The notes below the pieces were generated by a model. The model was given only the letters and a program-made list of their open reading frames with translations, did not search any database and was not told the DNA's origin. The position numbers were made by a program, and so were the translations under genes. A stretch of 33,873 bases of DNA from Lachnospiraceae bacterium (lineage in GTDB: Bacteria; Bacillota; Clostridia; Lachnospirales; Lachnospiraceae): assembly GCA_030524665.1 (NCBI GenBank), contig JAUNGL010000021.1:1-33873 (forward strand), given 5' to 3'. Below are positions 7,373 through 16,482 of this stretch, piece after piece. Every line of letters begins with the position of its first letter. Positions within the stretch are counted from its first letter, which is position 1.

Positions 7373-9544
7373 ATGATATTCAGAAAGGGAAAGAAGGAGC
7401 GGGACGGATATTCTGAGTTCGTTGACAGAATTGATGATCCTGTAGTTGACGGAAGCGGCGGTTTTCAGGCTTCGCGGAATCTGAGAGATGAACAGGATCT
7501 GAGGGATGAGCAGAATATCCGTGATGATAGACAGCAGTATGCGGAAGATTTGAAGGAACGCAGAGAAGGAAGTTCTGCTTCTGCAAATCAGAATGGACAG
7601 CGTTACAGAAGAATGGAAAATGCCGGAATGGATGAGGATGTGGCCAGAAATTTCGAGGATATGACGGATGTTCCGGACTATGACGGGGAGTTTGATGAGT
7701 CATTCCCTGATCTGGATCTATGGACGGAAATGGACTATGAAATGGACTCTGAGATGGGAATGGAAGCAGCAGTATCAGAGGAAGAGAATGATTCCGGAAA
7801 GAAGCAGCCGAGAAAAAAGAAAGCTAAGGATAAGAAGCAGAAAGAGAAGCAGCCCGGAGGAAAAAAGCCGGAAGAAAAGAAGCTTAAGGAGAAGCAGTCT
7901 AAGGGAGTGGAACGGAATTCGAGGAGTCAGGATAGAATGTCCGGAACAATCCCGCAGGAAGAATTGGATGCACGTGATCAGGCCCGGCTTGCAAGGCAGA
8001 AAAAAAGGAAAAAAGAGCTTCGGAGAATGCGTTTTACGATTGTGCTGCTGATTATTCTGATTCTGGCAGGTGGATGTACTGCAGGTTATTTTGTTCTGGA
8101 GAGTCAGGGAGTTGATATTGTTGGAACGATCAAAGGCAATACTCTTGTGGAAAATGTGATTCATAAAATTCAGAGTATTGGTGGAAAGAAGGATGCGGGA
8201 ACGGACGGAAGTGGAGAGCAGGCTGGTTCCGGAGAACCGAGTCAGGGTGAGACGCAGCCGGATTCTGCTCAGCAGGAGTCGATCGCACAGAGTGAAGCTC
8301 TTCAGTCTGAATCGATTGCCCAGAGTGAGGCAGAAGCAGCGGTACAGGCAGCGAATGCGGTGATTGCTGAGGCGGACCGGAAGGCGGCACAGTACGATTA
8401 TGACGGTGCGGTGGAATTGCTGAAATCTCAGACCGGATATGATACGAATACGGCTCTTCAGGAGAAGGTTGCGGGATACGAGGCTTCGAAGGCTGCCTGT
8501 GTGGAGGTTTCTCCGGATACGGTGTCTCATGTATTTGTGCATTCTTTGATTGTAGATCCGGCAAGGGCATTTGACGGGGACAATGGTCAGGATGGATATA
8601 ATCTGAATATGGTGACGGTGGATGAGTTCCGGAAGATTATACAGTCGATGTATGACAATGGATATGTCATTGTCAGCCTCCATGATATGGGTGAGATTGG
8701 TTCGGATGGTACGATGCAGCGTAAGAGTATTCTGCTTCCGGAAGGGAAGAAGCCGGTGGTATTCTCTCAGGATGATGTGAGCTACTATCATACGTATACG
8801 AATGATGGTTTTGCCACGAAGCTGGTCGTTGATGAGAATGGACAGGTTAAGAATGAGTATACGGATGCAGAAGGGAATACTTCGATTGGCGATTACGATA
8901 TGATTCCGATTCTGGATGCGTTTATTGAAGAACATCCTGATTTCTCTTACCATGGAAGGAAGGGTATTATTGCACTGACTGGTTATAATGGTGTGCTTGG
9001 TTATCATACGGATGCGGATTACAGGGACAAGGTGAGCCTGCAGGAGGACCAGAGGAAGTGGCTGGAGGAAAATCCGGACTTCAATATTGATACGGATATC
9101 GCGGAGGCCAAGAAGGTTGCGGATGCGATGAAGGCGAATGGATGGGAGTTCGCGAGTCATACGTGGGGACATATCTCTGTTTCGGATAAGTCACTGGATG
9201 AACTGAAAACGGATACACAGAAATGGCTGGACAATGTGGCGCCGATTGTCGGCGATACGGACATGATTATTTTCGCATTCGGCTCGGATATCGGGGATTG
9301 GACCGGATATTCGGCGGATAATGAGAAGTTTAATTATCTGAAGAGTGTCGGATTTGATTATTTCTGTAATGTAGATGGAAGTACGCTTTCCTGGGTACAG
9401 TTCGGCAATACGTATCTGCGTCAGGGAAGAATGAACGTTGACGGGTATCGTATGGCTACGAACCCGGATGTATTGTCGCCGCTGTTCAATGTGAGTGAGG
9501 TATACGATACAAGCAGGCCGGAGATGCCGTCGTGGACACAGTGA
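7373..9544 (+). CDS. Membrane-anchored polysaccharide deacetylase (NodB/CE4-like)
   Basis: 723 residues. Residues 1-217 are a low-complexity, highly charged cytoplasmic region with an acidic stretch and then Lys/Glu repeats. A single membrane segment follows at about 221-243 (FTIVLLIILILAGGC), then an Ala/Ser/Gln-rich linker to ~355 and the extracellular catalytic domain. The NodB metal site is visible as D467-D468 (FSQDD, in place of the usual TFDD) and H596-T-W-G-H600. CE4 enzymes remove N-acetyl groups from peptidoglycan or other glycans. Here the likely site is the outer face of the membrane. The start has AGGGGGAG 7 bases upstream. The gene has its own leader hairpin and a strong terminator at 9646, so it is a single-gene unit. 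The ~215-residue charged cytoplasmic tail is unusual for this family and may serve protein interaction or regulation. Confidence 0.87.
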   Translation: MIFRKGKKERDGYSEFVDRIDDPVVDGSGGFQASRNLRDEQDLRDEQNIRDDRQQYAEDLKERREGSSASANQNGQRYRRMENAGMDEDVARNFEDMTDVPDYDGEFDESFPDLDLWTEMDYEMDSEMGMEAAVSEEENDSGKKQPRKKKAKDKKQKEKQPGGKKPEEKKLKEKQSKGVERNSRSQDRMSGTIPQEELDARDQARLARQKKRKKELRRMRFTIVLLIILILAGGCTAGYFVLESQGVDIVGTIKGNTLVENVIHKIQSIGGKKDAGTDGSGEQAGSGEPSQGETQPDSAQQESIAQSEALQSESIAQSEAEAAVQAANAVIAEADRKAAQYDYDGAVELLKSQTGYDTNTALQEKVAGYEASKAACVEVSPDTVSHVFVHSLIVDPARAFDGDNGQDGYNLNMVTVDEFRKIIQSMYDNGYVIVSLHDMGEIGSDGTMQRKSILLPEGKKPVVFSQDDVSYYHTYTNDGFATKLVVDENGQVKNEYTDAEGNTSIGDYDMIPILDAFIEEHPDFSYHGRKGIIALTGYNGVLGYHTDADYRDKVSLQEDQRKWLEENPDFNIDTDIAEAKKVADAMKANGWEFASHTWGHISVSDKSLDELKTDTQKWLDNVAPIVGDTDMIIFAFGSDIGDWTGYSADNEKFNYLKSVGFDYFCNVDGSTLSWVQFGNTYLRQGRMNVDGYRMATNPDVLSPLFNVSEVYDTSRPEMPSWTQ

Positions 9545-9645
9545 TGGCAGCAGGGTCAGGTTCTGAACGAATTTTTGTTTCGGGAAAGGCATAGGGGCCT
9601 GTAAAACGGGGAAGAAATAAAAATTAGCAGGTGTTAACCGTGGAA

Positions 9646-9704
9646 AAATAAATCGGCAGGCCGGGTGATATGTTCCCGGATACTTGTCGATTTATTTTTT
9701 TACT
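9646..9704 (+). terminator. Strong intrinsic terminator after the deacetylase gene
   Basis: AAATAAATCG (9646-9655) pairs with CGATTTATTT (9688-9697), with an inner CCGGG/CCCGG pair, and the right arm runs into a long T-rich tract. Confidence 0.8.
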
Positions 9705-9724
9705 TTCTTTTTAGACTTTTTTAA

Positions 9725-9752
9725 TTGATTAATCTGGAAAAATCAGTATGAT
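9725..9752 (+). promoter_or_regulatory. Putative ftsH promoter
   Basis: TTGATT at 9725-9730, a 16-base spacer and TATGAT at 9747-9752. The word TTGATTAAT occurs at 9725 and again at 9754, straddling the -10 box. It could be a direct-repeat operator, though A/T-rich DNA makes such repeats easy. The rest of the 343-base gap up to 9888 shows nothing else recognisable. Confidence 0.45.
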
Positions 9753-9887
9753 ATTGATTAATTAATGAAAGTTTTGAAAATACTGTAGAGGAAATAATTG
9801 CGATGGTACTGACTGGCTGTATTTAATCCGGGAAGTTCCGTGGATGTTATGGACGTATACAGGGAGTTCTGTGAGGAGGGCATGCTT

Positions 9888-11735
9888 ATGAAACAGGTGA
9901 AAAAACCTCAGAAGCCATTGGCGTTTTACTATTTGATTGTATTGACAGTTCTGATTCTGGCAAATACGTTCCTGCTTCCTTCGCTAATGAAACCGAAGGT
10001 TCAGGAGGTTGATTATGGAACTTTTCTGACAATGCTTGAGGGCAAGGAAGTTTTGGTTGCACAGGTGGAACAAGATTATATTTATTTTGTCGGGAAGTCA
10101 GAGGAGAATAATCTCTATCGTACGGCGACTTTTCCGGATGATTCCCTCGTGGATCGCCTGATTGACTCCGGGTGTAAGTTCGGGGAAGTGAAAGTAAAGG
10201 AGATGAATCCCATCGTCAGCTTTTTGCTTTCTTTTGTGGCTCCGATGGTTGTGTTTATTGTAATCGGTCAACTGTTGGCGAAGTCGATGATGAAAAAAAT
10301 GGGCGCGGGCATGGGCAATGCGATGTCATTTGGAAAGAGCAATGCGAAGATTTACGTTGCCAGTGAAACCGGAATTAAGTTTTCTGATGTAGCGGGCGAG
10401 GATGAGGCGAAAGAAGCCCTGATGGAGATCGTGGATTTCCTTCATGATCCGAATAAGTACCAGGAGATTGGTGCAAAGATGCCCAAGGGTGCATTACTTG
10501 TAGGGCCTCCGGGTACTGGTAAGACGCTTTTGGCCAAGGCAGTGGCAGGAGAGGCGAATGTTCCATTCTTTTCTATATCAGGTTCGGAATTTGTAGAGAT
10601 GTTTGTTGGTATGGGTGCTGCTAAAGTGCGTGATCTGTTTAAACAGGCGAATGAAAAAGCACCGTGCATTGTCTTTATCGATGAGATTGATACGATTGGT
10701 AAGAAACGTGATTCTCAGGGAATTACGGGAAATGATGAGAGGGAGCAGACACTGAACCAGCTTTTGACAGAGATGGATGGATTCGATGGTTCGAAGGGCG
10801 TGGTGATTCTGGCAGCAACGAACCGTCCGGAGACACTGGATCCGGCGTTGCTCCGTCCGGGACGTTTCGACCGGAGAGTTCCGGTAGAATTGCCGGATCT
10901 GCAGGGAAGAGAAGCTATTTTAAAGGTACACGCGAAAAATATAAGGCTCGGGGATAACGTTGATTTCAATGCGATCGCACGTGCGGCTTCCGGAGCTTCC
11001 GGAGCAGAGCTTGCCAATATGATCAATGAAGCGGCACTTCGGGCAGTAAGAAACGGACGGAAGTATGTGACGCAGGAGGATCTGGAGGAGAGTATTGAGG
11101 TGGTGATTGCCGGCTACCAGAAGAAGAATAAAGTACTCTCCGAAAAGGAACGGCTGATTGTTTCCTACCACGAGATTGGGCATGCACTGGTGGCTGCGCT
11201 TCAGACGCATTCGGCTCCGGTGACGAAGATTACGATTATTCCGCGTACATCCGGTGCGCTTGGGTATACGATGCAGGTGGAAGAATCTGAGCGGAATCTG
11301 TTGAGCCGTGAAGATCTGGAAAATAAGATTGCGACGCTTACCGGAGGCCGTGTAGCAGAGGAACTGGTATTCCATTCTATCACGACGGGTGCATCGAATG
11401 ACATTGAGCAGGCAACGAAGCTTGCGAGAGGTATGATTACACGGTACGGTATGAGTGATGAGTTTGGTATGGTAGCACTGGAGACTGTGACGAATCAGTA
11501 TATGGGTGGAGATACATCACTTGCCTGTGCATCGGATACGGCAGCCGATATTGACAAGATGGTGGTTAGCCTGGTTAAGCAGCAGTATGAAAAGGCAACG
11601 GAACTCCTGCAGGCGAATATGGATAAGCTTCACGAGCTTGCGAAATATCTGTATGAGAAAGAGACAATTACCGGAGATGAGTTTATGCAGATATTGAACA
11701 GCTCAAATCAGTTTGTGAGTGTGGAGCAGTATTAA
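9888..11735 (+). CDS. ftsH: ATP-dependent zinc metalloprotease FtsH
   Basis: 615 residues, a membrane-bound AAA+ protease that degrades unneeded or damaged membrane and soluble proteins. Membrane segments are at about 12-33 and 107-131, with a small extracytoplasmic domain between. Walker A GPPGTGKT starts at residue 206, Walker B VFIDEID is near 262-268, followed by the second region of homology ([19 protein letters not shown]). The zinc site HEIGH is at 428-432. The start at 9888 is chosen because GAGGAGG lies 8 bases upstream. An ATG 6 bases earlier is too close to it, and a GTG at 9840 would prepend 16 non-family residues. The short C-terminus, ending soon after the protease domain, is common among Clostridia paralogues, so this may be one of several FtsH proteins. 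Confidence 0.95.
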   Translation: MKQVKKPQKPLAFYYLIVLTVLILANTFLLPSLMKPKVQEVDYGTFLTMLEGKEVLVAQVEQDYIYFVGKSEENNLYRTATFPDDSLVDRLIDSGCKFGEVKVKEMNPIVSFLLSFVAPMVVFIVIGQLLAKSMMKKMGAGMGNAMSFGKSNAKIYVASETGIKFSDVAGEDEAKEALMEIVDFLHDPNKYQEIGAKMPKGALLVGPPGTGKTLLAKAVAGEANVPFFSISGSEFVEMFVGMGAAKVRDLFKQANEKAPCIVFIDEIDTIGKKRDSQGITGNDEREQTLNQLLTEMDGFDGSKGVVILAATNRPETLDPALLRPGRFDRRVPVELPDLQGREAILKVHAKNIRLGDNVDFNAIARAASGASGAELANMINEAALRAVRNGRKYVTQEDLEESIEVVIAGYQKKNKVLSEKERLIVSYHEIGHALVAALQTHSAPVTKITIIPRTSGALGYTMQVEESERNLLSREDLENKIATLTGGRVAEELVFHSITTGASNDIEQATKLARGMITRYGMSDEFGMVALETVTNQYMGGDTSLACASDTAADIDKMVVSLVKQQYEKATELLQANMDKLHELAKYLYEKETITGDEFMQILNSSNQFVSVEQY

Positions 11736-11798
11736 TATAATAGAATCTTTGCGAAGATCAGCGGATGAGGATTCGAAAGGAATAAATAATATGGAATC

Positions 11799-11827
11799 GG
11801 ACAGGTTGCACGGCCTGTCCTTTTTTT
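11799..11827 (+). terminator. ftsH terminator
   Basis: GGACAGG (11799-11805) pairs with CCTGTCC (11814-11820), followed by seven T residues. Confidence 0.85.
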
Positions 11828-11875
11828 AGCATGGCTGAACTGTGATGATGGAAAAATAAAAGTGTAATTAATTAC

Positions 11876-11933
11876 TTGACATACTACACATAATATACTA
11901 TATTATGAATAACATGCATTACATAGTATGCAT
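11876..11933 (+). promoter_or_regulatory. padR promoter with palindromic operator candidate
   Basis: A consensus TTGACA at 11876-11881, a 17-base spacer and TATATT at 11899-11904. Just downstream, ATGCAT at 11914-11919 and 11928-11933 form arms around TACATAGT, and ATACTA/TAGTAT words flank the region. PadR repressors usually bind palindromes over their own promoter, so autoregulation is a fair inference. Confidence 0.6.
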
Positions 11934-11976
11934 AGCGTAATATAGATGTTTATAAAATCTGACAGGAGGGATTTGA

Positions 11977-12588
11977 ATGGATGCACAGAGAAAAAAGGGA
12001 ATTCTGGATGTGTGCGTGCTGGCTGTCCTGAAGAAGGGTCCGTCTTACGGATATATGATTATTCGGGATATCAGCCGATGCATTGAGATTTCAGAATCTA
12101 CGTTATATCCGATTTTGAAACGTCTGGAACAGAACGGAAGTCTGAAGACATACCGTCAGGAGTACAATGGACGGACCAGAAAATATTATGAACTGACGGA
12201 AACGGGGCAGGCAAGGATCGATGTATTTCTGGAAGAATGGGAAGAGCTGCAGACGATGTATCATTTTGTAGAAGAAGAAAATGCCAGAGTGCCGCGATCT
12301 GAGGAAAAAGCTGTAGAAGAGAATCAGATGACAGCACAGGAGATGACAGAAACACCAGGAACTGAGAATGAAAGAAATTCAGATATTGCGGAAGATGGGA
12401 TGCGGGGGAAAGAGGAAGCTTCTGATTCAGTAAATGAGGAACTGAAAACAGAAACTGACGGATCCGAATTGAACCTGACTTTTCAAAAGGCTCCGGAAGA
12501 AGAAAACGGGAAAATGGAAGCCGAGGCAGTGGCATTGACGGAAGAGCCGGGGCAACGCTCAGATATTACAGATACAAGGGAGGACTGA
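11977..12588 (+). CDS. PadR-family transcriptional regulator with long acidic tail
   Basis: 203 residues. Residues 1-90 are a PadR winged helix: LKKGPSYGYMIIRDI, SESTLYPILKRLEQNGSL and RTRKYYELTETGQ are family hallmarks. PadR proteins repress genes until they bind a ligand or are otherwise inactivated. After the dimer helix (about 80-100), roughly 100 residues are Glu/Ser/Thr-rich and look disordered. Such a tail is unusual in a family whose short members are near 110 residues. GGAGGGATTTGA precedes the ATG. The stop lies 4 bases before the ATG of the HAAS/DUF4097 gene, whose ribosome-binding site AGGGAGG is inside this gene, so the two form a coupled operon. The pairing is common in Firmicutes and suggests control of envelope-related functions. 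Confidence 0.88.
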   Translation: MDAQRKKGILDVCVLAVLKKGPSYGYMIIRDISRCIEISESTLYPILKRLEQNGSLKTYRQEYNGRTRKYYELTETGQARIDVFLEEWEELQTMYHFVEEENARVPRSEEKAVEENQMTAQEMTETPGTENERNSDIAEDGMRGKEEASDSVNEELKTETDGSELNLTFQKAPEEENGKMEAEAVALTEEPGQRSDITDTRED

Positions 12589-12592
12589 AATC

Positions 12593-13591
12593 ATGAAAAG
12601 GGAAGAGTATTTTAGAAAGTTGAGATTTCTGCTGAATGATCTTCCGATGGAGGATCTGGAACAGATTGAGGATTTCTATCTGGAACTGTTCTATGATGGA
12701 CTGGAGCAGGGGTATTCAGAGGAAGAGGTATTGAACCGTTTTGACTCGCCAGATGAAGTGGCTAAAAAGATTCGTGCGGAGTATGGTGGGCTTGTGGTAT
12801 ATACAGCGAAGGGCAAGAGTCAGGAGGAAAAGCAGGAACGGCAGGAGAAACAGGGATATGGACCTGTGGATATGATACACACAGTCAAGGTTCAGACGGA
12901 GAATGTGCGGATTCGGATCCGTACGGTAGAAGATGGACCGGTACGTGTTTATTTTAAGCCGCGGGAAGGACAGGATATTGTCACCTGTGAAGAGAAGGAC
13001 GGTGTATTTTCATTTGAGCATAAGATGAAAGGCACCTTTCATTTGAATTGGCTGAATCTGTTTATGGAGTATAATGCTGTGATTCTGGAGTTGCCTTCTT
13101 CCTTTGCCGGAAATCTATGGATTCAGACGAAGAATGGAGCGGTTAAGGGCAGCGGAATGATGAATCTTGCTCAGGCCGAGATTACAAGCACAAACGGAAA
13201 AATTAAACTGGAGAACAGTAAGATTGACCAGCTTAGAATAAAGTCCAGCAATGCGCGGATCGAGCTTGCGAATATGTCGGGAAGCAGTGCGGCTGCGGTA
13301 GCTGGTAATGGCATCATTTCAGCAAAAGAATGCAGATTTCCGGAACAGATTACGTTGGAGACACAGAATGGTACAGTATCCGGAAAAAATCTGATCAGTG
13401 ACTGCATTACATTGCAGACTTGTAATGGGCTGGTGAGCGGAAGCATCATTGGTAATGAGAACGACTATAATATCGAATGCAGTACGATTAATGGTTTCTG
13501 CAATCTGAACAGTGTCCAGAGTCCGACTCGAACGAAGAGTTTGAATGCAAAGACACATAATGGACGAATTCAGATTGAATTTGCACCGTGA
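12593..13591 (+). CDS. HAAS-domain / DUF4097 beta-repeat protein
   Basis: 332 residues. Residues 1-65 match the HAAS (DUF1700-type) helical domain commonly encoded next to PadR regulators (YFRKLRFLLNDLP, Y-x-E-x-x-DG-x-x-x-G, FDSPDEVAKKI). Residues ~95-330 are a DUF4097 putative adhesin-like beta-helix with repeated turns such as TKNGAVKG, STNGKIKLENSK and TQNGTVSGKN. No membrane segment is seen, unlike many relatives that carry several helices between the two parts, so this member is predicted soluble and cytoplasmic. It is the second gene of a PadR operon with 4 bases between the genes. Confidence 0.82.
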   Translation: MKREEYFRKLRFLLNDLPMEDLEQIEDFYLELFYDGLEQGYSEEEVLNRFDSPDEVAKKIRAEYGGLVVYTAKGKSQEEKQERQEKQGYGPVDMIHTVKVQTENVRIRIRTVEDGPVRVYFKPREGQDIVTCEEKDGVFSFEHKMKGTFHLNWLNLFMEYNAVILELPSSFAGNLWIQTKNGAVKGSGMMNLAQAEITSTNGKIKLENSKIDQLRIKSSNARIELANMSGSSAAAVAGNGIISAKECRFPEQITLETQNGTVSGKNLISDCITLQTCNGLVSGSIIGNENDYNIECSTINGFCNLNSVQSPTRTKSLNAKTHNGRIQIEFAP

Positions 13592-13603
13592 ATATGGTAG
13601 AAT
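13575..13603 (+). promoter_or_regulatory. Promoter at the end of the DUF4097 gene
   Basis: TTGAAT at 13575-13580, a 17-base spacer and TAGAAT at 13598-13603. It would start transcription near 13610, between the DUF4097 and M42 genes. Confidence 0.45.
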
Positions 13604-13609
13604 GAATAA

Positions 13610-13796
13610 CAGTTTAGCTGACGAGTCGGACAGGGGGATGGCCTGGACGGCGCAAGGCTGAATAGCTGCAGGAACTATATTGAGCAGTGTGCAGGTCATT
13701 CATTCCCGTGGAAGCTGCGGCCTGTCATAGATTAACAAACACATTCAGGAAAGGATAGAAAGCCGGACGGTATTTGCCGCCCGGCCGGTTGTTGTC
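13610..13796 (+). ncRNA. Possible small RNA or structured 5' leader
   Basis: The 205-base gap after DUF4097 has a promoter at its start and a GC-rich hairpin at its end: GCCGGACGG (13762-13770) with CCGCCCGGC (13777-13785), one mismatch, then GGTTGTTGTC. Between them GACAGG near 13630 can pair with CCTGTC near 13725, enclosing about 90 bases. No convincing ORF is present. It does not match 6S, SRP, RNase P, tmRNA or the common riboswitch consensuses that I know. It could instead be a regulatory leader for the M42 gene. Confidence 0.35.
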
Positions 13797-14834
13797 ATGG
13801 ATTATGTGGATTACATTGTAAAAGAAACAAAAGAGCTTCTGGCTGTACCGGGACCTTCTGGTTTTACAGGAGATGCGGCAGCTCACCTGATGAAGAAGCT
13901 GGCGGAAATGGGGTATGAGCCGGTACAGACCAGAAAAGGAGCTGTGCTCGTAGAGCTGGGCGGAGAAAAAGACGCTGTTCTTGTGAGTGCTCACATTGAT
14001 ACGCTTGGGGCCATGGTTGCGGAGATTAAGGCAAATGGACGGCTGCGTCTTACAAATATCGGTGGGTTGAATGCAAATAATACAGAAACAGAAAACTGTA
14101 TGGTATTTACCAGAGAAGGAAGAACGTATGAAGCTACATTTCAGCTGGCCAATGCATCTGTCCATGTGAATTCTGCTTATGATGAGACAGCACGGAACTT
14201 TGATACAATGGAGCTGGTGCTGGATGAAAAGGTGAAGACGAAAGAGGAAGTGGAGAAGCTTGGCATTATGGCGGGTGATTTTGTCTGCTTCGAGCCGCGT
14301 ACCAGGGTGACTGAGAGCGGTTATATTAAGAGCCGTTTTCTGGATGATAAGCTGAGCTCAGGGATTTTGCTTGGGTATGCGCGTTATCTGAAGGAAGAGA
14401 AGGTCGTTCCGGGACGGAAGGTTTACCTGATGTTTACGAGCTATGAAGAAGTTGGACATGGCGGGGCAGCGCCTGTTCCTGAGGATACAGTGGAGTTCCT
14501 TTCAGTTGATATGGGATGTGTCGGAGATGGACTGGGTTGTGATGAAACCATGGTGTCTATTTGCGCGAAGGACAGCATGGGACCGTATGATTATAGCGTG
14601 GTAAGCAATCTGATCCGGGTGGCGAAGGAAAAGAAGCTTGCGTTTGCAGTGGATGTTTATCCACACTACGGTTCGGATGCGGATGCAGCTCTGAAAGCAG
14701 GACATGACGTAAAGCATGGTCTGATCGGACCGGGAGTATATGCTTCACATGGATACGAACGCTCTCATATAGAAGGTGTGCGAAATACATTTGAATTGCT
14801 GCGTGGATATTTAGAAGGTCTGAACTGTAATTGA
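13797..14834 (+). CDS. M42-family metallopeptidase
   Basis: 345 residues, a dinuclear-metal aminopeptidase of the M42 (glutamyl aminopeptidase/FrvX) family that trims peptides in the cytoplasm. Family features are AVPGPSGFTGDA near the start, VSAHIDTLGAMV (metal-binding H-x-D), SRFLDDKLSSG (bridging Asp), SYEEVGHGGAAP (catalytic Glu pair), VDMGCVG (metal Asp) and ERSHIEG (metal His). Length is normal. No Shine-Dalgarno sequence is visible. The ATG lies 11 bases after a GC-rich hairpin, which is odd and may mean structure-controlled translation. A GTG 9 bases inside the frame has no better signal. It is followed by an M20 dipeptidase gene, so both may serve peptide use. Confidence 0.9.
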   Translation: MDYVDYIVKETKELLAVPGPSGFTGDAAAHLMKKLAEMGYEPVQTRKGAVLVELGGEKDAVLVSAHIDTLGAMVAEIKANGRLRLTNIGGLNANNTETENCMVFTREGRTYEATFQLANASVHVNSAYDETARNFDTMELVLDEKVKTKEEVEKLGIMAGDFVCFEPRTRVTESGYIKSRFLDDKLSSGILLGYARYLKEEKVVPGRKVYLMFTSYEEVGHGGAAPVPEDTVEFLSVDMGCVGDGLGCDETMVSICAKDSMGPYDYSVVSNLIRVAKEKKLAFAVDVYPHYGSDADAALKAGHDVKHGLIGPGVYASHGYERSHIEGVRNTFELLRGYLEGLNCN

Positions 14835-14945
14835 ACCGGGAGAATCAGGTATATTTTGGATTGCCTTTCGAAAGTAAGTGAAGTATAATGATTCTGCGGC
14901 GTACGGAATCAGCCGAAAGAGACAGGAAAGGATGGAAGCAGGAGC

Positions 14946-16361
14946 ATGTATAAGGAAAAAATAGATGCATATATTGACAGTAAGCGTGAGGATATGCTTG
15001 CAGACCTGAGTGAGCTGGTGCGGATTAACAGCCAGAAGGGAGAAGCAAAGGACGGAATGCCCTATGGAGAAGGTCCGGCCAGAGCTATTGCGGCGGCAGA
15101 AGAGCTGATGAAGAAATACGGGCTTTCTACAAAGAATTATGGGAATCGTGTTGTGACAGGAGATTTGAGTGATCAGGAGAAGGAACTGGATATTCTTGCG
15201 CATCTGGACGTAGTTCCGGTGACGGAGGATTGGACGGTGACACAGCCGTTTGAGCCGAAGATTGTAGATGGAAGAATTTATGGACGCGGTACTGCGGATG
15301 ATAAGGGGCCGGCGATTGCAGCGCTGTATGCGATCCGCGCAATCCGTGAGCTTGGGATTCCTCTGAAGAAGAGTGTGCGTTTGATCCTCGGTTCTGATGA
15401 AGAGTGCGGTTCTAGTGATTTGAAATATTACTACGGGATCGAAGAAGAAGCACCGTGCTCCTTTACTCCGGATGCAGATTTCCCGGTAATTAATATTGAA
15501 AAGGGGCGCTTTTCAAAAGTATTTCAGGCAGAGTATGCGGACAACGGAGTACTTCCGAAGGTGGTCAGTCTGAAGAGCGGCTCCAAGGTGAATGTCGTAC
15601 CGCAGACAGCAGAGGCTGTGGTTGCAGGTATTGAGAAGGCAGTTCTGGAAGAGACCGCAGGACAGGTAGCTTCTGCGACCGGTGTTACATTTATGATCGA
15701 GGAAGTGCAGGATGGAACTGAGAATGTGTGCCGTATCAGCACAAGGGGGCAGGCTGCTCACGCTTCCACACCACAGGAAGGAAAAAATGCACTGACAGCT
15801 ACACTCGAGCTTCTTGTGAAGCTTCCACTGGCGGATTCAGAAGGCCTTGGGCGTCTGAAAGGGCTGAACCAGATGTTTCCATATCCGGATACATGTGGAG
15901 AAGCTCTTGGCGTGAAGCGTTATGAGGCGCAGTCAGGGGCACTGACTTTATGTTTCAGCGTACTGAATTATACTGCGACCGGACTCAAGGGAGAATTTGA
16001 CGGCCGTCTTCCAATTGGCTGTACGGTAGATAATACGGCAAAGCCTGTGGCTGCTGCTTTTGAAGCCCATGGAATGAAGATAGAAAATATAAAGATTTCT
16101 GAGCCGCACTGTGTGCCGGGGGATTCTTTCCTGGTGAAGACACTTCTCGGATGCTATGAGCGCTACAGCGGAGTGAAGGGAGAGCCTCTCTCTACAGGCG
16201 GCGGAACGTATGTACACAATCTGAAACGAGGAGTCGCTTTTGGCTGTATGACACCGGACGTAGATAACCATATGCATGGGGATGACGAGTTTATGGTGAT
16301 TGATACGCTTTTGATGAGTGCGAAGATATTTGCGGATGCGATTGTGAAGATCTGCGGATAA
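14946..16361 (+). CDS. M20 dipeptidase (PepV/Sapep type)
   Basis: 471 residues, a metal-dependent dipeptidase of the M20A PepV/Sapep group. Catalytic and metal motifs in order are ILAHLDVVPV (H-x-D), GRGTADDKGP (bridging Asp), GSDEECGSSDL (catalytic Glu pair), TPDADFPVINIEKG (metal Asp), and YVHNLKRGVAFGC near the end (metal His). The lid domain lies between. Length and all motifs agree with an active enzyme. The start has GCAGGAGC directly upstream. It probably acts in the cytoplasm on dipeptides from imported peptides. The adjacent M42 gene in the same direction supports a peptide-use role. The gene converges with rqcH over a shared hairpin. Confidence 0.92.
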   Translation: MYKEKIDAYIDSKREDMLADLSELVRINSQKGEAKDGMPYGEGPARAIAAAEELMKKYGLSTKNYGNRVVTGDLSDQEKELDILAHLDVVPVTEDWTVTQPFEPKIVDGRIYGRGTADDKGPAIAALYAIRAIRELGIPLKKSVRLILGSDEECGSSDLKYYYGIEEEAPCSFTPDADFPVINIEKGRFSKVFQAEYADNGVLPKVVSLKSGSKVNVVPQTAEAVVAGIEKAVLEETAGQVASATGVTFMIEEVQDGTENVCRISTRGQAAHASTPQEGKNALTATLELLVKLPLADSEGLGRLKGLNQMFPYPDTCGEALGVKRYEAQSGALTLCFSVLNYTATGLKGEFDGRLPIGCTVDNTAKPVAAAFEAHGMKIENIKISEPHCVPGDSFLVKTLLGCYERYSGVKGEPLSTGGGTYVHNLKRGVAFGCMTPDVDNHMHGDDEFMVIDTLLMSAKIFADAIVKICG

Positions 16362-16435
16362 AAGGAACAGGGGTTTTTGAAAAGAGCAAAGGGACTGGAA
16401 ATATTTGCTGTGTCAGTGGGCAAGCGATAACAGTT

Positions 16436-16475
16436 AAGCCGGAACCAATCAATATTTCTTGATTAGTTCCGGCTT
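16436..16475. terminator. Shared hairpin between convergent M20 peptidase and rqcH genes
   Basis: AAGCCGGAAC (16436-16445) pairs with GTTCCGGCTT (16466-16475), and AATCAA with TTGATT inside, around a 6-base loop. It is nearly perfect on both strands but has only short T tracts, so it may act as a bidirectional terminator of moderate strength. Confidence 0.65.
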
Positions 16476-16482
16476 TGCTCAT

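Noticed and set aside
7775-9172. Long leftward frame opposite the deacetylase gene
   Set aside because: Shadow of a codon-biased gene: it has Arg/Ile/His-rich composition and no start signal.
9840-9887. N-terminal extension of FtsH from a GTG
   Set aside because: The ribosome-binding site lies inside the extension, and the FtsH family match starts at the ATG at 9888.
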